Assembly (NCBI GenBank): GCA_017550535.1
Contig: JAFZOS010000025.1
Span: 1-38,554, forward strand
Source: Lachnospiraceae bacterium
GTDB taxonomy: Bacteria; Bacillota; Clostridia; Lachnospirales; Lachnospiraceae
Length of the DNA stretch: 38,554 bases
Direction of reading: 5' to 3'
The notes below the pieces were generated by a model, which worked only from the letters and a program-made list of their open reading frames with translations, made no database searches and was not told where the DNA came from. Each line of letters begins with the position of its first letter. Position 1 is the first letter of the stretch. Of the stretch, positions 17,179 through 27,000 are shown one piece after another. Position numbers and translations under genes: made by a program.

Positions 17179-17207
17179 TGCCCCGGTGGATGAGAATCAC
17201 CGGGGCA
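17179..17207. repeat. GC-rich perfect hairpin
   Basis: TGCCCCGGTG (17179-17188) and CACCGGGGCA (17198-17207) are exact reverse complements with a 9-base loop. No T-tract follows, so it is not a standard terminator. Confidence 0.6.
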
Positions 17208-17463
17208 ATATTATGAAAAAATTTATCAACTTACCTTCTCTCTTTTCGTCTAAGGAAATATTAGCAATATTATATGAACAGTAAATGAACAAAATATTAA
17301 TAGATAGTTAAAACGCACAAAAGAATCAGGCAAATCGATAAAAAACAAAACAAATTGCACAAAACACCCCGCTTCTTGTTTTTATACCACAGAAATGTTA
17401 AAATATTGAAGACTACAGGCGCTTATATAATGCGCGTTATTTCCTATTGAAAGTGAGGATATT

Positions 17464-18162
17464 ATGGAAAGCTTCAGTAAGTTTGCAAGGAACTTAAATT
17501 TTAATAAGGTACAGAGGGAAGGTCAGGACAGGATGAGGACTGAAAGGGAATACAGCGAGCGCAGGAGGATGATGGGAAATTCCGTCAGCGCTGAGCAGAT
17601 AAAGGAAGCCATAAACGATAGCAATGATTCTCAGCTGGATGCGATCCAGGATATGTTCTATGACGAGCGTGTCGACCGTGATGCGGCGGGCAAGGAGATC
17701 CTCCGCGCGGTTGATTCTAATGCAAAGCTTCTTAATAAAAACTACCGTCTGCTTAATGACATAAAGGATGACATTGATTTAAGCGATTTCGATGAGCTTA
17801 AGACTATGTCCGAGGAAAACAAGGATGAGATATTAAAGGCAGTCTTTTCGAATAAGGAGATACTGGCTCTTTTAAAGCAGGAGCTTATAGACAACAAGGT
17901 TGAAGAGAACAGGGAATGGGAGGAAAAGCTGTTTGACAAGGCAACGGCCGAGAAAGCGTTCATTGACCTTGAGGACCATGTTCATAAGGAAAATGTGAAG
18001 TGCTACAAAAATGTGCAGGCCGTCCTTGAGGAAACCGATGAGAAGGCCTTCGGAAGGATAAAGAAGGGATTTAATACGGTTAAGGCGCTTGTGACGGTGT
18101 CTCTCCTTTTCGGGATCGCCAACCTTGCATTTCTTATCTGCTGGTATTTGAGGATCATTTGA
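17464..18162 (+). CDS. coiled-coil protein with C-terminal membrane anchor, unknown
   Basis: The ATG at 17464 follows GTGAGGA at six bases. The 232-residue protein is highly charged and helical from about 1 to 200, with heptad-like stretches suggesting coiled coil. It ends in one hydrophobic segment (about 208-230, starting VKALVTVSLLFG) and a short basic tail, so it looks tail-anchored with the bulk in the cytosol. I recognise no family. The M23 endopeptidase gene follows after 58 bp on the same strand, so a link to the cell envelope is possible but unproven. Confidence 0.65.
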   Translation: MESFSKFARNLNFNKVQREGQDRMRTEREYSERRRMMGNSVSAEQIKEAINDSNDSQLDAIQDMFYDERVDRDAAGKEILRAVDSNAKLLNKNYRLLNDIKDDIDLSDFDELKTMSEENKDEILKAVFSNKEILALLKQELIDNKVEENREWEEKLFDKATAEKAFIDLEDHVHKENVKCYKNVQAVLEETDEKAFGRIKKGFNTVKALVTVSLLFGIANLAFLICWYLRII

Positions 18163-18220
18163 TAAATTAATCTGATCATAAGGGGATCAGGGGTTTATTT
18201 CAGGGGATTTTAAGGGGTAT

Positions 18221-19783
18221 ATGTTTTCCAGGTTTGCCAGGATAACTAAATACAGTCATGTATGCACGATGATTCTTGTCGCGCTTGTTTCCTTTCTCAT
18301 TGATTTCGGATCGGTGGGCAAGGTAAAGGAAACGGGGAGCCGCGTGACCGTATTCGTAAACGGTACGGCGGTCGGTGTGATAGATGACGCGGCAAAGGTT
18401 GAGGAACTGGTCATCAGGGCGCGTAAGAGGCTCGCCATGGAATCGGACGGGCTGACTCTTATAAACTGTGACATAAGGACCAATGTAAAGACTGACGTTT
18501 TCAACCGCATAGATGATGATGAGACGGTTGTTAACAACATCTACAGGGTGTTCAGCGAGAACGTGTTCAAGACCAAGGAACCCGTTTACGAAGTCAAGAT
18601 AAACGAGTTCACGGTAAACCTGCGGACCGCGAATGAAGTCCATCAGCTGCTGATAAGGGCCAAGCAGCAGTATGATAAAGAGGATGACTACACCGTGGAC
18701 CTTGTGCTCGATCCCACCAGGGAGCTGAACGTGCTTACGACGGCGGTCAATAAGTCGGGCGAAACGGAGGATTCCGGCGAGGAGCTGTTCCCGACGGCGG
18801 GTGTTGTGAAAAAGGTCAACGCCATATTCGCACTGGCCCTCAACCAGGATGTGTCGCAGTTCCATTTCGGAGTCACCAATCTTGATTTCGGCGAGAACGT
18901 CGAGGTCGTTCAGGCATATGCGGATCCCGAGAAGATAAGCACCCTCGAGGAAGCGATAGATCTTGTTACAAAGGAAAAGGAAAAAAGCAAGATATATGAA
19001 GTCGTAGCGGGCGATTCGCTTTCCGTGATCGCGGACAAGAACAATACGACCATAGATAACCTTATAGCATTGAATCCCGGTGTGATAACGAGCGCCAAAT
19101 CGCTTATACGGCCCGGCGACGAGATAAAGGTCAATTCACCCGAGCCCGAGCTGTCGGTCATGCGTACGGAAGAAGTGTATTATGAGGAAAATTACAACAA
19201 ACCGATCGAATATATAAATAATGATGAGTGGTTCACAAACGAGAGCGTGGTAAGGCGGGAGCCTGTCGAGGGTTTCAGAAAGGTTGTCGCCGACGTTACC
19301 TATCGTAATGATAATGAAGAATCACGCGAGATCATTTACGAAGATGTCGTAGTCGATGCCGTGGCCAAGGTTGTCGAGCGCGGTACCAAAGTTCCGCCTA
19401 CCTATCTTAAGCCGATATCGGGCGGAAGGATGTCTTCGGGCTTCGGCAAGCGCAAGGCTCCGAAGAGGGGAGCGTCCACCTATCATAAGGGTATCGACTG
19501 GGCAACGCCCGTCGGTACAGCGGTATATGCATCATCCGGCGGTACCGTCGTACGTGCGGGCTGGGGAAGCGGATACGGAAATGTTGTCATGATCCAGCAT
19601 CCGGACGGCAAGGAGACAAGGTACGGCCATTTAAGCAAGGTCCTTGTCAAGGTCGGACAGCAGGTCGGACAGGGCCAGAAGATAGCGCTTTCGGGAAATA
19701 CAGGCGTAAGTACGGGACCACATATCCATTTCGAAATCCTGGTCGGAGGTGTGCAGGTTAACCCGCTTAAGTACCTTCAGTAG
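18221..19783 (+). CDS. M23 peptidoglycan endopeptidase with LysM and G5 domains
   Basis: A 520-residue exported wall enzyme. One N-terminal hydrophobic segment (about 14-30) acts as signal or anchor. A long middle region follows, then LysM (about 263-308, with VVAGDSLSVIADKNNTTID), a G5-like domain (about 345-393, ending VVERGTK) and a C-terminal LytM/M23 domain (about 405-520). The M23 part keeps HKGIDW and HIHFE, the zinc and catalytic residues. It should bind peptidoglycan and cut cross-bridges or stem peptides. The leader carries four AGGGG copies (18181, 18189, 18202, 18213); the nearest is only three bases from the ATG, which is unusual. Confidence 0.9.
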   Translation: MFSRFARITKYSHVCTMILVALVSFLIDFGSVGKVKETGSRVTVFVNGTAVGVIDDAAKVEELVIRARKRLAMESDGLTLINCDIRTNVKTDVFNRIDDDETVVNNIYRVFSENVFKTKEPVYEVKINEFTVNLRTANEVHQLLIRAKQQYDKEDDYTVDLVLDPTRELNVLTTAVNKSGETEDSGEELFPTAGVVKKVNAIFALALNQDVSQFHFGVTNLDFGENVEVVQAYADPEKISTLEEAIDLVTKEKEKSKIYEVVAGDSLSVIADKNNTTIDNLIALNPGVITSAKSLIRPGDEIKVNSPEPELSVMRTEEVYYEENYNKPIEYINNDEWFTNESVVRREPVEGFRKVVADVTYRNDNEESREIIYEDVVVDAVAKVVERGTKVPPTYLKPISGGRMSSGFGKRKAPKRGASTYHKGIDWATPVGTAVYASSGGTVVRAGWGSGYGNVVMIQHPDGKETRYGHLSKVLVKVGQQVGQGQKIALSGNTGVSTGPHIHFEILVGGVQVNPLKYLQ

Positions 19784-19865
19784 CCTTGTCAAGTTGAATG
19801 GTGTATAAATACATGCGGGAATAAATGTAACATTTATGTAATATTTAACAGAAATTTTGTTCGCG

Positions 19866-19894
19866 TTTACAAGCTGACCAAGTTGGTTTATAAT
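19866..19894 (+). promoter_or_regulatory. sigma-A promoter for murA
   Basis: TTTACA (19866-19871), a 17-base spacer and a perfect TATAAT (19889-19894), 36 bp before the GTG start. Confidence 0.65.
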
Positions 19895-19930
19895 TTTTAG
19901 GACAGTTTTTGAAAAAGCAGAGGAAACGCA

Positions 19931-21223
19931 GTGGATCAATACGTAATAAGGGGCGGTAATCCATTAGTAGGAGATGTTGAGATAGGGGGAGCCAAGAACG
20001 CAGCGCTTGCGATCTTAGCTACTGCGGTCATGACCGATGAAACGGTCGTGATCGAGAACCTTCCCGATGTACGCGACACGAATGTTCTTATTATGGCAAT
20101 GGAGAGCATCGGAGTCGTAGTTCAGCATCTTGACCGCCATACCGTTAAGATAAACGCATCGATGATACATGACCGTACCATAGATGCCTCATATATCAAA
20201 AAGATAAGGGCTTCCTATTATATGCTGGGAGCGTTGCTCGGCAAGTATCGCAGTGCCGAGGTCGCACTTCCCGGCGGATGTAATATCGGAAGCCGTCCTA
20301 TTGACCAGCATATCAAGGGATTCAGGGCACTCGGAGCCGATGTAAGGATAGCGAGGGGTCTTATAACCGCCGAAGCTGAGCGTCTTACCGGTAACCATAT
20401 CTATCTGGATGTCGTTACGGTCGGTGCCACGATCAATATCATGATGGCTGCCACTCTTGCCGAGGGCAAGACAATAATCGAGAATGCAGCCAAGGAACCG
20501 CACGTCGTTGATGTGGCCAACTTCCTTAACAGTATGGGAGCCAATATCAAGGGTGCAGGTACCGATGTGATAAGGATCAAGGGTGTTGAGAAGCTCCACG
20601 GTACCACTTATTCCATAATCCCCGACCAGATCGAAGCCGGAACTTTCATGTTCGCGGCGGCCATTACCAAGGGTGATGTCACAATAAAGAATGTTATCCC
20701 CAAGCACCTTGAGTCGATAACGGCCAAGCTTATCGAGATGGGATGCGAGGTTGAGGAGTTTGACGACGAATTAAGGATAGTTGCATCAAAACAGCTTAAG
20801 CATACACATGTAAAAACTCTTCCGTATCCGGGATTCCCGACGGATATGCAGCCGCAGATAGCGGCAGCGCTGTCGATCTCAGACGGAACCTGTGTGGTAA
20901 CGGAAAGTATCTTCGAGAACCGTTTCAAATATGTGGATGAACTCCTTAAGATGGGAGCCAACATTAAGGTTGAAGGAAACACGGCGATAGTCGAAGGAGT
21001 GAGCAAGCTTACCGGAGCACCGATAACCGCACCCGACTTAAGGGCCGGCGCGGCACTCGTGATAGCGGCACTTGCAGCAGACGGCGTATCGACCGTTGAC
21101 GATATATATTATATCGAGCGAGGGTATGAGGACTTCCCCGAAAAGCTCCAGAACCTGGGAGCCCAGATAGAAAAAACCGCTTCCGACAGGGAAGTACAGA
21201 AATTCAGATTAAAAACCGGCTGA
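19931..21223 (+). CDS. murA: UDP-N-acetylglucosamine 1-carboxyvinyltransferase
   Basis: A 430-residue EPSP-synthase-fold enzyme that transfers enolpyruvate from PEP to UDP-GlcNAc, the first committed step of peptidoglycan synthesis, in the cytosol. Motifs include GGAKNAAL near the N-terminus and LPGGCNIGSRPIDQH with the active-site Cys117, the residue attacked by fosfomycin. The GTG start at 19931 has AGAGGA upstream. It has its own promoter and ends in a terminator that overlaps the stop codon. Many Firmicutes have two MurA copies; which one this is cannot be told here. Confidence 0.95.
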   Translation: MDQYVIRGGNPLVGDVEIGGAKNAALAILATAVMTDETVVIENLPDVRDTNVLIMAMESIGVVVQHLDRHTVKINASMIHDRTIDASYIKKIRASYYMLGALLGKYRSAEVALPGGCNIGSRPIDQHIKGFRALGADVRIARGLITAEAERLTGNHIYLDVVTVGATINIMMAATLAEGKTIIENAAKEPHVVDVANFLNSMGANIKGAGTDVIRIKGVEKLHGTTYSIIPDQIEAGTFMFAAAITKGDVTIKNVIPKHLESITAKLIEMGCEVEEFDDELRIVASKQLKHTHVKTLPYPGFPTDMQPQIAAALSISDGTCVVTESIFENRFKYVDELLKMGANIKVEGNTAIVEGVSKLTGAPITAPDLRAGAALVIAALAADGVSTVDDIYYIERGYEDFPEKLQNLGAQIEKTASDREVQKFRLKTG

Positions 21224-21240
21224 CGACAGCCGGTTTTATT
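21212..21240 (+). terminator. rho-independent terminator of murA
   Basis: AAAACCGGCT (21212-21221) pairs perfectly with AGCCGGTTTT (21228-21237) around GACGAC. The murA stop codon lies at the end of the left arm. The A-rich left side lets it also work on the minus strand, toward the convergent HD-GYP gene. Confidence 0.8.
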
Positions 21241-21262
21241 ATTTCCTTTATTCAGATCATAT

Positions 21263-22345
21263 TTATACGAATGTTTCTATATACACATCCGGTTCCTTTG
21301 ACAGATCGATGAACCTGTTGCGGCACTGTACCATAGGCCGGGACAGTGCATTCTTATTCATGAACACCACTTCGCCTTCCATTCCGTTGTTTAACCTTAC
21401 GCGGTTCTTGATATAAGTCGAAGCTATGTGCTCAAGGAATACCATGATGAACTTGCTGTCATATTTATTGAGGCCGTCGGTCTCAAAGATGCCTATTACC
21501 TTGAACGGACACAGGGGACCGCGGTATACGCGGGCTGCGGTCATGGCATCGTAAACATCCGCTATCGCTACGACCTTGGCGTATTTGTTTATCTTATCAC
21601 CGGTAAGCCCTAAGGGATATCCGGTTCCGTCGCACCTTTCGTGATGCATCAGTGCGCTTTCCTTTATATCGTTGTTTATATTTTTGTAGCCCTTTAATAT
21701 GTTGTAACCCTGGAGGGTGTGAGTCTTAATGATGTTGTATTCATCGGCGGTAAGCTTGTCCGGCTTACGTATGATGTTATCGGGGATGGCGAGCTTGCCT
21801 ATGTCGTGGAGAAGTCCGCACAGTGTAAGCTTGTCCACTTCCGAAGGCGGGAGCTTGAGCCACTTTGCAAATACAGTGCAGATAAGGCTTACGTTGATAC
21901 AATGCGCATAGGTAAGGTCATCATACTGACGCATGTTATGGAGCATATCAAAAATGGAGATCGTGGTCGTCTGATTGGCCATGAGGTTTGATATGTTGCT
22001 GCACAGCTCCTCGGTATTGATGGGAGCCCGGTCGTCAACTATCGAGCGCAGGTTCTTTTTGAAATTTTCGGTTGTGCGCAGGAAACTCTGCTCAAACTCC
22101 TTGAATTCCTTGCTGGCCTTGATGCGCTGTGAGTACGAAGGCAGATCAAACTGATTGAGGTCCGGCGCCTGAGGAAGCGCGTCGTCATTGATACGTACCG
22201 CAAGAACGGAATAGAACTCAAGACGGGTAATTATCTTATCCGTCAGTTCCGTATTGTTTGGAACGATCATCTGATTATTATAAGAATAAACATCCTCGGC
22301 CGTTATCATGCCGGGAACGAGTTCCGATGTCCTTACACGTTTCAT
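21263..22345 (-). CDS. HD-GYP domain protein, likely c-di-GMP phosphodiesterase
   Basis: A 360-residue cytosolic protein. Residues 1-120 are an uncharacterised, partly helical N-terminal region. The HD-GYP domain (about 130-310) contains HDIGK at 180-184 and HERCDGTGYP at 235-244, matching the canonical signature of active enzymes that degrade c-di-GMP. The C-terminus (about 310-360) looks like a small beta domain. It has its own well-formed promoter, divergent from that of metK, and a 12-bp palindrome in its leader. Confidence 0.88.
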   Translation of the reverse strand: MKRVRTSELVPGMITAEDVYSYNNQMIVPNNTELTDKIITRLEFYSVLAVRINDDALPQAPDLNQFDLPSYSQRIKASKEFKEFEQSFLRTTENFKKNLRSIVDDRAPINTEELCSNISNLMANQTTTISIFDMLHNMRQYDDLTYAHCINVSLICTVFAKWLKLPPSEVDKLTLCGLLHDIGKLAIPDNIIRKPDKLTADEYNIIKTHTLQGYNILKGYKNINNDIKESALMHHERCDGTGYPLGLTGDKINKYAKVVAIADVYDAMTAARVYRGPLCPFKVIGIFETDGLNKYDSKFIMVFLEHIASTYIKNRVRLNNGMEGEVVFMNKNALSRPMVQCRNRFIDLSKEPDVYIETFV

Positions 22346-22347
22346 AT

Positions 22348-22359
22348 AGGTATATACCT
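22348..22359. promoter_or_regulatory. 12-bp palindrome in the HD-GYP leader
   Basis: AGGTATATACCT is a perfect palindrome ending three bases from the start codon. It overlaps the place where a ribosome site would be, so it could be an operator or control translation. Confidence 0.3.
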
Positions 22360-22402
22360 GCCTGTCTTTTATACCCTCTTCTTAATATATTTATACATAG
22401 TA

Positions 22403-22431
22403 AGTATATAAATAAGCATATGAAAAGTCAA
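22403..22431 (-). promoter_or_regulatory. sigma-A promoter for the HD-GYP gene
   Basis: On the minus strand: TTGACT (22426-22431), a 17-base spacer and TATACT (22403-22408). Its -35 box is two bases from the -35 box of the metK promoter on the other strand. Confidence 0.65.
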
Positions 22432-22433
22432 TG

Positions 22434-22462
22434 TTGACTAATCAGCTTAATGATAGTATGAT
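22434..22462 (+). promoter_or_regulatory. sigma-A promoter for the SAM riboswitch and metK
   Basis: TTGACT (22434-22439), a 17-base spacer and TATGAT (22457-22462), about 30 bp before the aptamer. Confidence 0.7.
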
Positions 22463-22494
22463 GACAACGATATGACAATTCAATATTGTAAAGA

Positions 22495-22590
22495 CTCTTA
22501 TTCAGAGTGGTGGAGATACATAGGATCTGTGAAGCCACGGCAACCCCGTAAGGAAGGTGCCAACCTGAGCGAGTAATCGAGCAATAAGAG
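22495..22590 (+). ncRNA. SAM-I (S-box) riboswitch aptamer
   Basis: Shows the conserved S-box order: P1 strand CTCTTATT (22495-22502), AGAGTGGTGGAG, GTGAAGCCACGGCAACC, AAGGTGCCAACCTGAGC and the closing P1 strand AATAAGAG (22583-22590). With SAM bound, P1 holds AATAAGAG and lets the terminator at 22618-22645 form. Without SAM, AATAAGAGG (22583-22591) can pair with CCGCTTATT (22618-22626) as antiterminator, one mismatch. This turns metK off when SAM is plentiful. Confidence 0.93.
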
Positions 22591-22617
22591 GATTTGATTA
22601 TCAGATAACTGTCAATT

Positions 22618-22645
22618 CCGCTTATTACAAGCGGTATTTTTTTTT
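22618..22645 (+). terminator. riboswitch-controlled terminator
   Basis: CCGCTT (22618-22623) pairs with AAGCGG (22629-22634), followed by TA and a run of nine T (22637-22645). It is the expression platform of the SAM-I riboswitch. Confidence 0.85.
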
Positions 22646-22706
22646 AGTAGAACACTTAGCGATGTATTTTGCTTAGTGGAGATGCGACTTAAGAAAGGAG
22701 AATCAA

Positions 22707-23888
22707 ATGGAAAAGTATTTATTCACTTCCGAATCGGTAACCGAAGGCCATCCCGACAAGGTGTGCGACGCTATCTCGGATGCGATCCTGGATGCTTGCA
22801 TGGAACAGGATCCGATGAGCCGCGTTGCCTGTGAAACCGCTTGCTGCACGGGCTTTGTGCTTATTACCGGTGAGATAACCACCAATGCTTACGTTGATAT
22901 GCAGAAGGTAGTCCGCGATACGGTAAAGGAGATCGGTTACACGAAGTCGGAATACGGCTTCGACGGCAATACATGTGCGGTGCTCGTTGCAATTGATGAA
23001 CAGTCAAGCGATATCGCGATGGGTGTTGACAAGGCACTTGAAGCTAAGGAAGGTTCATTAACGGATGACCTTGATACAGGTGCCGGCGATCAGGGTATGA
23101 TGTTCGGCTTTGCTACAAACGAGACCGACGAATACATGCCTTATCCCATTTCACTTGCGCACAAGATCGCAAGGAAGCTTACCGAGGTCCGCAAGGACGG
23201 AACACTCAAATACTTAAGGCCCGACGGTAAGAGTCAGGTATCCGTTGAATATGACGAGAACGGAAAGCCCTTAAGGCTCGAGGCTGTAGTGCTTTCGACC
23301 CAGCATGATGATGATGTTACCCAGGAGCAGATCCATGCGGATATCAAAAAGTACGTATTCGATCCCGTACTTCCGAAGGAACTCATAGATGACAACACGA
23401 AGTTCTTCATCAATCCCACGGGACGTTTCGTTATCGGAGGACCTCACGGTGATGCGGGTCTTACCGGACGTAAGATAATCGTTGATACCTACGGCGGATA
23501 CGCACGTCACGGCGGCGGTGCATTCTCAGGTAAGGACTGCACCAAGGTTGACCGCAGTGCCGCATATGCCGCAAGGTACGTTGCCAAGAACATCGTTGCA
23601 GCGGGACTTGCCGACAAGTGCGAGATCCAGCTTTCATATGCGATCGGTGTTGCACAGCCCACATCGATAATGATCGACACCTTCGGTACCGGCAAGTTAA
23701 GCGATGAAAAGCTGGTATCCATAGTACGTGAGAACTTCGACCTTCGTCCGGCAGGCATCATAAAGATGCTTAACTTACGCCGCCCGATCTACAAGCAGAC
23801 GGCAGCCTACGGACATTTCGGCCGTAACGACCTTGACCTTCCCTGGGAGGCACTTGATAAAGTAGATGCATTAAAGAAGTACCTGTAA
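22707..23888 (+). CDS. metK: S-adenosylmethionine synthetase
   Basis: A 393-residue cytosolic enzyme making SAM from methionine and ATP. Motifs include EGHPDK at the N-terminus, [12 protein letters not shown] (ATP site) and the loop [12 protein letters not shown] followed by GGGAFSGKD. Full normal length. The start has AAGAAAGGAG upstream. Expression is under the SAM-I riboswitch, so the product represses its own synthesis. A GGGGACGG-core palindrome follows 30 bp after the stop and probably helps end the transcript before dnaE. Confidence 0.97.
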   Translation: MEKYLFTSESVTEGHPDKVCDAISDAILDACMEQDPMSRVACETACCTGFVLITGEITTNAYVDMQKVVRDTVKEIGYTKSEYGFDGNTCAVLVAIDEQSSDIAMGVDKALEAKEGSLTDDLDTGAGDQGMMFGFATNETDEYMPYPISLAHKIARKLTEVRKDGTLKYLRPDGKSQVSVEYDENGKPLRLEAVVLSTQHDDDVTQEQIHADIKKYVFDPVLPKELIDDNTKFFINPTGRFVIGGPHGDAGLTGRKIIVDTYGGYARHGGGAFSGKDCTKVDRSAAYAARYVAKNIVAAGLADKCEIQLSYAIGVAQPTSIMIDTFGTGKLSDEKLVSIVRENFDLRPAGIIKMLNLRRPIYKQTAAYGHFGRNDLDLPWEALDKVDALKKYL

Positions 23889-23918
23889 TAAATTATTTTG
23901 TATATTTAAATACCTCTC

Positions 23919-23986
23919 CAGACACGGGGACGGTTCTTCCGTCTGGTTTTTGAAATAACCAGACGGAAGAACCGTCCCCGTGTCTG
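23919..23986. repeat. palindromic GGGGACGG-core element between metK and dnaE
   Basis: Arms 23919-23948 and 23957-23986 are perfect 30-bp reverse complements with an 8-base loop. Each arm is itself CAGAC...GTCTG around the core GGGGACGGTTC. The arm is almost identical to the single copy at 29357-29383. It may work as a metK terminator, though its origin looks like a mobile repeat. Confidence 0.8.
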
Positions 23987-24037
23987 CCATTTCCGTGTCC
24001 TATATTTTGTGTTACAATACTTTAAGAGGTATTGTAT

Positions 24038-27000
24038 ATGTCATTTGTTCATCTTCACAGCCATACGGAGTTTTCACTCCTGGACGGTTCCAATAAGATA
24101 AAAGAATATGTCCACAGGGTTAAGGAACTCGGCATGGATGCGGCCGCGATCACGGATCACGGCGTTATGTACGGGGTCATTGATTTTTACAGGGCGGCAA
24201 AGGCTGCCGGCATCAAGCCCATCCTGGGATGTGAGATATATGTTGCGCCGGGCAGCCGCTTTGATAAGGAAGCAAGCCACGGCGATGACAGGTACCACCA
24301 TCTTATCCTCCTTGCCGAGAACAACAAGGGCTATTCCAACCTGTGCAAGATCGTAAGCCGCGGTTTTACCGAAGGCTACTATTACAGGCCGCGCGTAGAC
24401 ATGGAGGTCTTAAGGGAATTCCATGAAGGGCTCATCTGCTGTTCGGCCTGCCTTGCCGGTGAGGTCCAGCGCCTGCTTGCCAAAGGCCTGTATGACGAAG
24501 CAAAGGAGGCTGCGCTTAAGCACCTTGAATGCTTCGGCGAAGGCAATTATTTCCTTGAACTGCAGGACCACGGCATACCCATCCAGAAGAATGTCAATAC
24601 AGATCTTATCCGTATGAGCAAGGAGACGGGCATTCCCCTTGTCGCAACAAACGACGTGCATTACACATACGCGGATGACGCGGTAAGTCACGATATCCTG
24701 CTTTGCATCCAGACGGCAAAGAAGGTGCAGGATGAGGACAGGCTGCGTTACGAAGGAGGGCAGTACTACGTTAAATCGGAGGAAGAGATGCGCTCCCTGT
24801 TTTCGTATGCGTTAGATGCACTCGACAATACGGTTAAGATAGCTGAGCGCTGCAACGTTGAGATAGAATTCGGTTCATACAAGCTCCCTAAATATGATAT
24901 CCCCGAAGGATATACGTCCTTTGAATATTTGAGCAAGCTGTGCCACGAAGGCCTTAAGGAGCGCTACCCCGATAAGGCGGATGAGCTTACGGGCCGTCTT
25001 GAGTATGAGCTTGAAACCATAAAGAGCATGGGCTTTGTCGATTATTTCCTCATAGTATGGGATTTCATAAACTACGCAAAGACCCATGATGTTGCGGTCG
25101 GTCCGGGACGCGGTTCCGCCGCCGGCAGCATTGTATCCTACTGCTTAAGGATCACGGACGTGGAGCCGATAAGGTACAACCTTCTGTTTGAGCGTTTCCT
25201 TAATCCGGAGCGCGTGACCATGCCCGATATCGATATCGACTTCGAACCCGAGGGCAGGCAGAAGGTCATCGATTATGTGGTAAACAAGTACGGCAAGGAG
25301 AAGGTGGTGCAGATAGTCACCTTCGGTACCATGGCGGCAAAAGGAGTCATAAGGGATGTCGGCCGTGTCATGGACCTGCCTTATTCTTATTGTGATATGG
25401 TTGCAAAGCTTGTTCCCAATGAGCTTAACATCACCCTGCAGAAGGCCCTTGATTACGGCCAGGATTTTAAAAAACTTTACGACAGCGACGATCAGGCAAA
25501 GGAACTCATCGATATGTGCATGCGCCTTGAAGGGCTTCCCAGGCATACATCGATGCATGCTGCCGGCGTGGTCATCTGTCCCGAGGCGGCGGATGAATTT
25601 GTTCCCTTATCGAGGGGCGCAGACGGCACCATAACCACCCAGTATGTAATGACGACGCTTGAGGAATTAGGTCTCCTTAAGATGGATTTCCTCGGGCTCC
25701 GCAACTTATCGGTCATCAAGGATGCGGCCAGGCTTGCATCCGAAAACACGGGCAGGGCGATCGATATAAACAGTATCGATTACGACGATCCTGAAGTGTT
25801 TGATTATATAGGGACCGGCAGGACCGACGGCGTATTTCAGCTTGAGAGCAGCGGTATGAAGAGCTTCATGAAGGAATTAAAGCCGCATTCTATGGAGGAT
25901 GTCATAGCCGGTATATCACTCTATCGTCCGGGCCCTATGGATTTTATCCCTCAGTATATAAAGGGGAAGAATCAGCCTGACACGGTCACCTACGACTGCC
26001 CGCAGCTTGAACCGATCTTAAAGCCTACCTACGGCTGTATCGTGTACCAGGAACAGGTCATGCAGATAGTGCGCGATCTCGGAGGCTACACCCTCGGCCG
26101 GAGCGACCTGGTAAGACGAGCCATGAGTAAAAAGAAAGCCGATGTCATGAAGAAGGAGAGGCACAATTTCGTGTACGGCAACGAAGCCGAAGGCGTGCCG
26201 GGCTGCGTGAACAGGGGCGTTGACGAAAAGGTGGCCGATCATATCTATGATGAGATGATGGATTTCGCGAGCTATGCGTTCAATAAATCCCATGCGGCGG
26301 CTTATGCATTTGTCGCATACCAGACGGCGTGGCTTAAGCACTACTATCCGGTCGAGTTCATGGCGGCGCTCATGACCTCGGTCATCGATAATTTCAACAA
26401 GGTTTCCTTCTATATATATACCTGCCGTTCCATGGGCATAAAGATCCTTCCGCCTGATATAAACGAAGGCGTCGGTGCATTCTCCGTAAAGGGAAATGAT
26501 ATACTGTACGGACTCGCATCCATTAAGGGTGTCGGGCGGACCGTCATCGATGCGATAGTTGCCGAGAGGGAAGAAGGCGGCAGCTTTAAGAGCCTTAAGG
26601 ATTTCATCGAGCGCATGTCCGGCGGCGAGGTAAACAAGCGCACGATAGAAGGCTTCATAAACGCGGGAGCGCTTGACTGTCTGCCGGGCACCAGAAAGCA
26701 GAAGACATATGTGTATGCGCAGATCATCGACAGCATCAACAACGACCGCAAGCACAACCTGGCGGGCCAGATGTCGCTGTTTGACATGATGCCCGATGTG
26801 AGCAGGGAGGACTACGAGCTTAAGATGCCCGATGTCGGCGAGTTTGACGAAGATGAGCTTTTAAGCCGAGAGAAGGAAGTCCTCGGCGTATACGTAAGCG
26901 GTCATCCCTTAAGGGCCTATGAAGGATTGTGGCGCAAGAACGTGACGCGGACGACGGTTGATTTTGCCTATGATGAAGAATCAAAGGCAGTAAAGGTTGC

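Larger units (their letters stand above)
16889..17463. other. 575-bp gene-free, hairpin-rich stretch
   Basis: No credible gene is visible. It contains an imperfect 13-bp stem (16893-16922, loop TAAA), a small ATTGC/GCAAT stem (16996-17008), a terminator-like hairpin (17011-17042), a 60-bp palindrome (17043-17102) and a GC-rich 10-bp stem (17179-17207). From 17208 on it is AT-rich without clear structure. TATAAT at 17425-17430, flanked by GCGC on both sides, may be the -10 box for the gene at 17464, but no good -35 fits. Confidence 0.6.

Noticed and set aside
17171-17284. 37-codon ORF in the gene-free region
   Set aside because: No ribosome site, starts inside a hairpin, no recognisable product.
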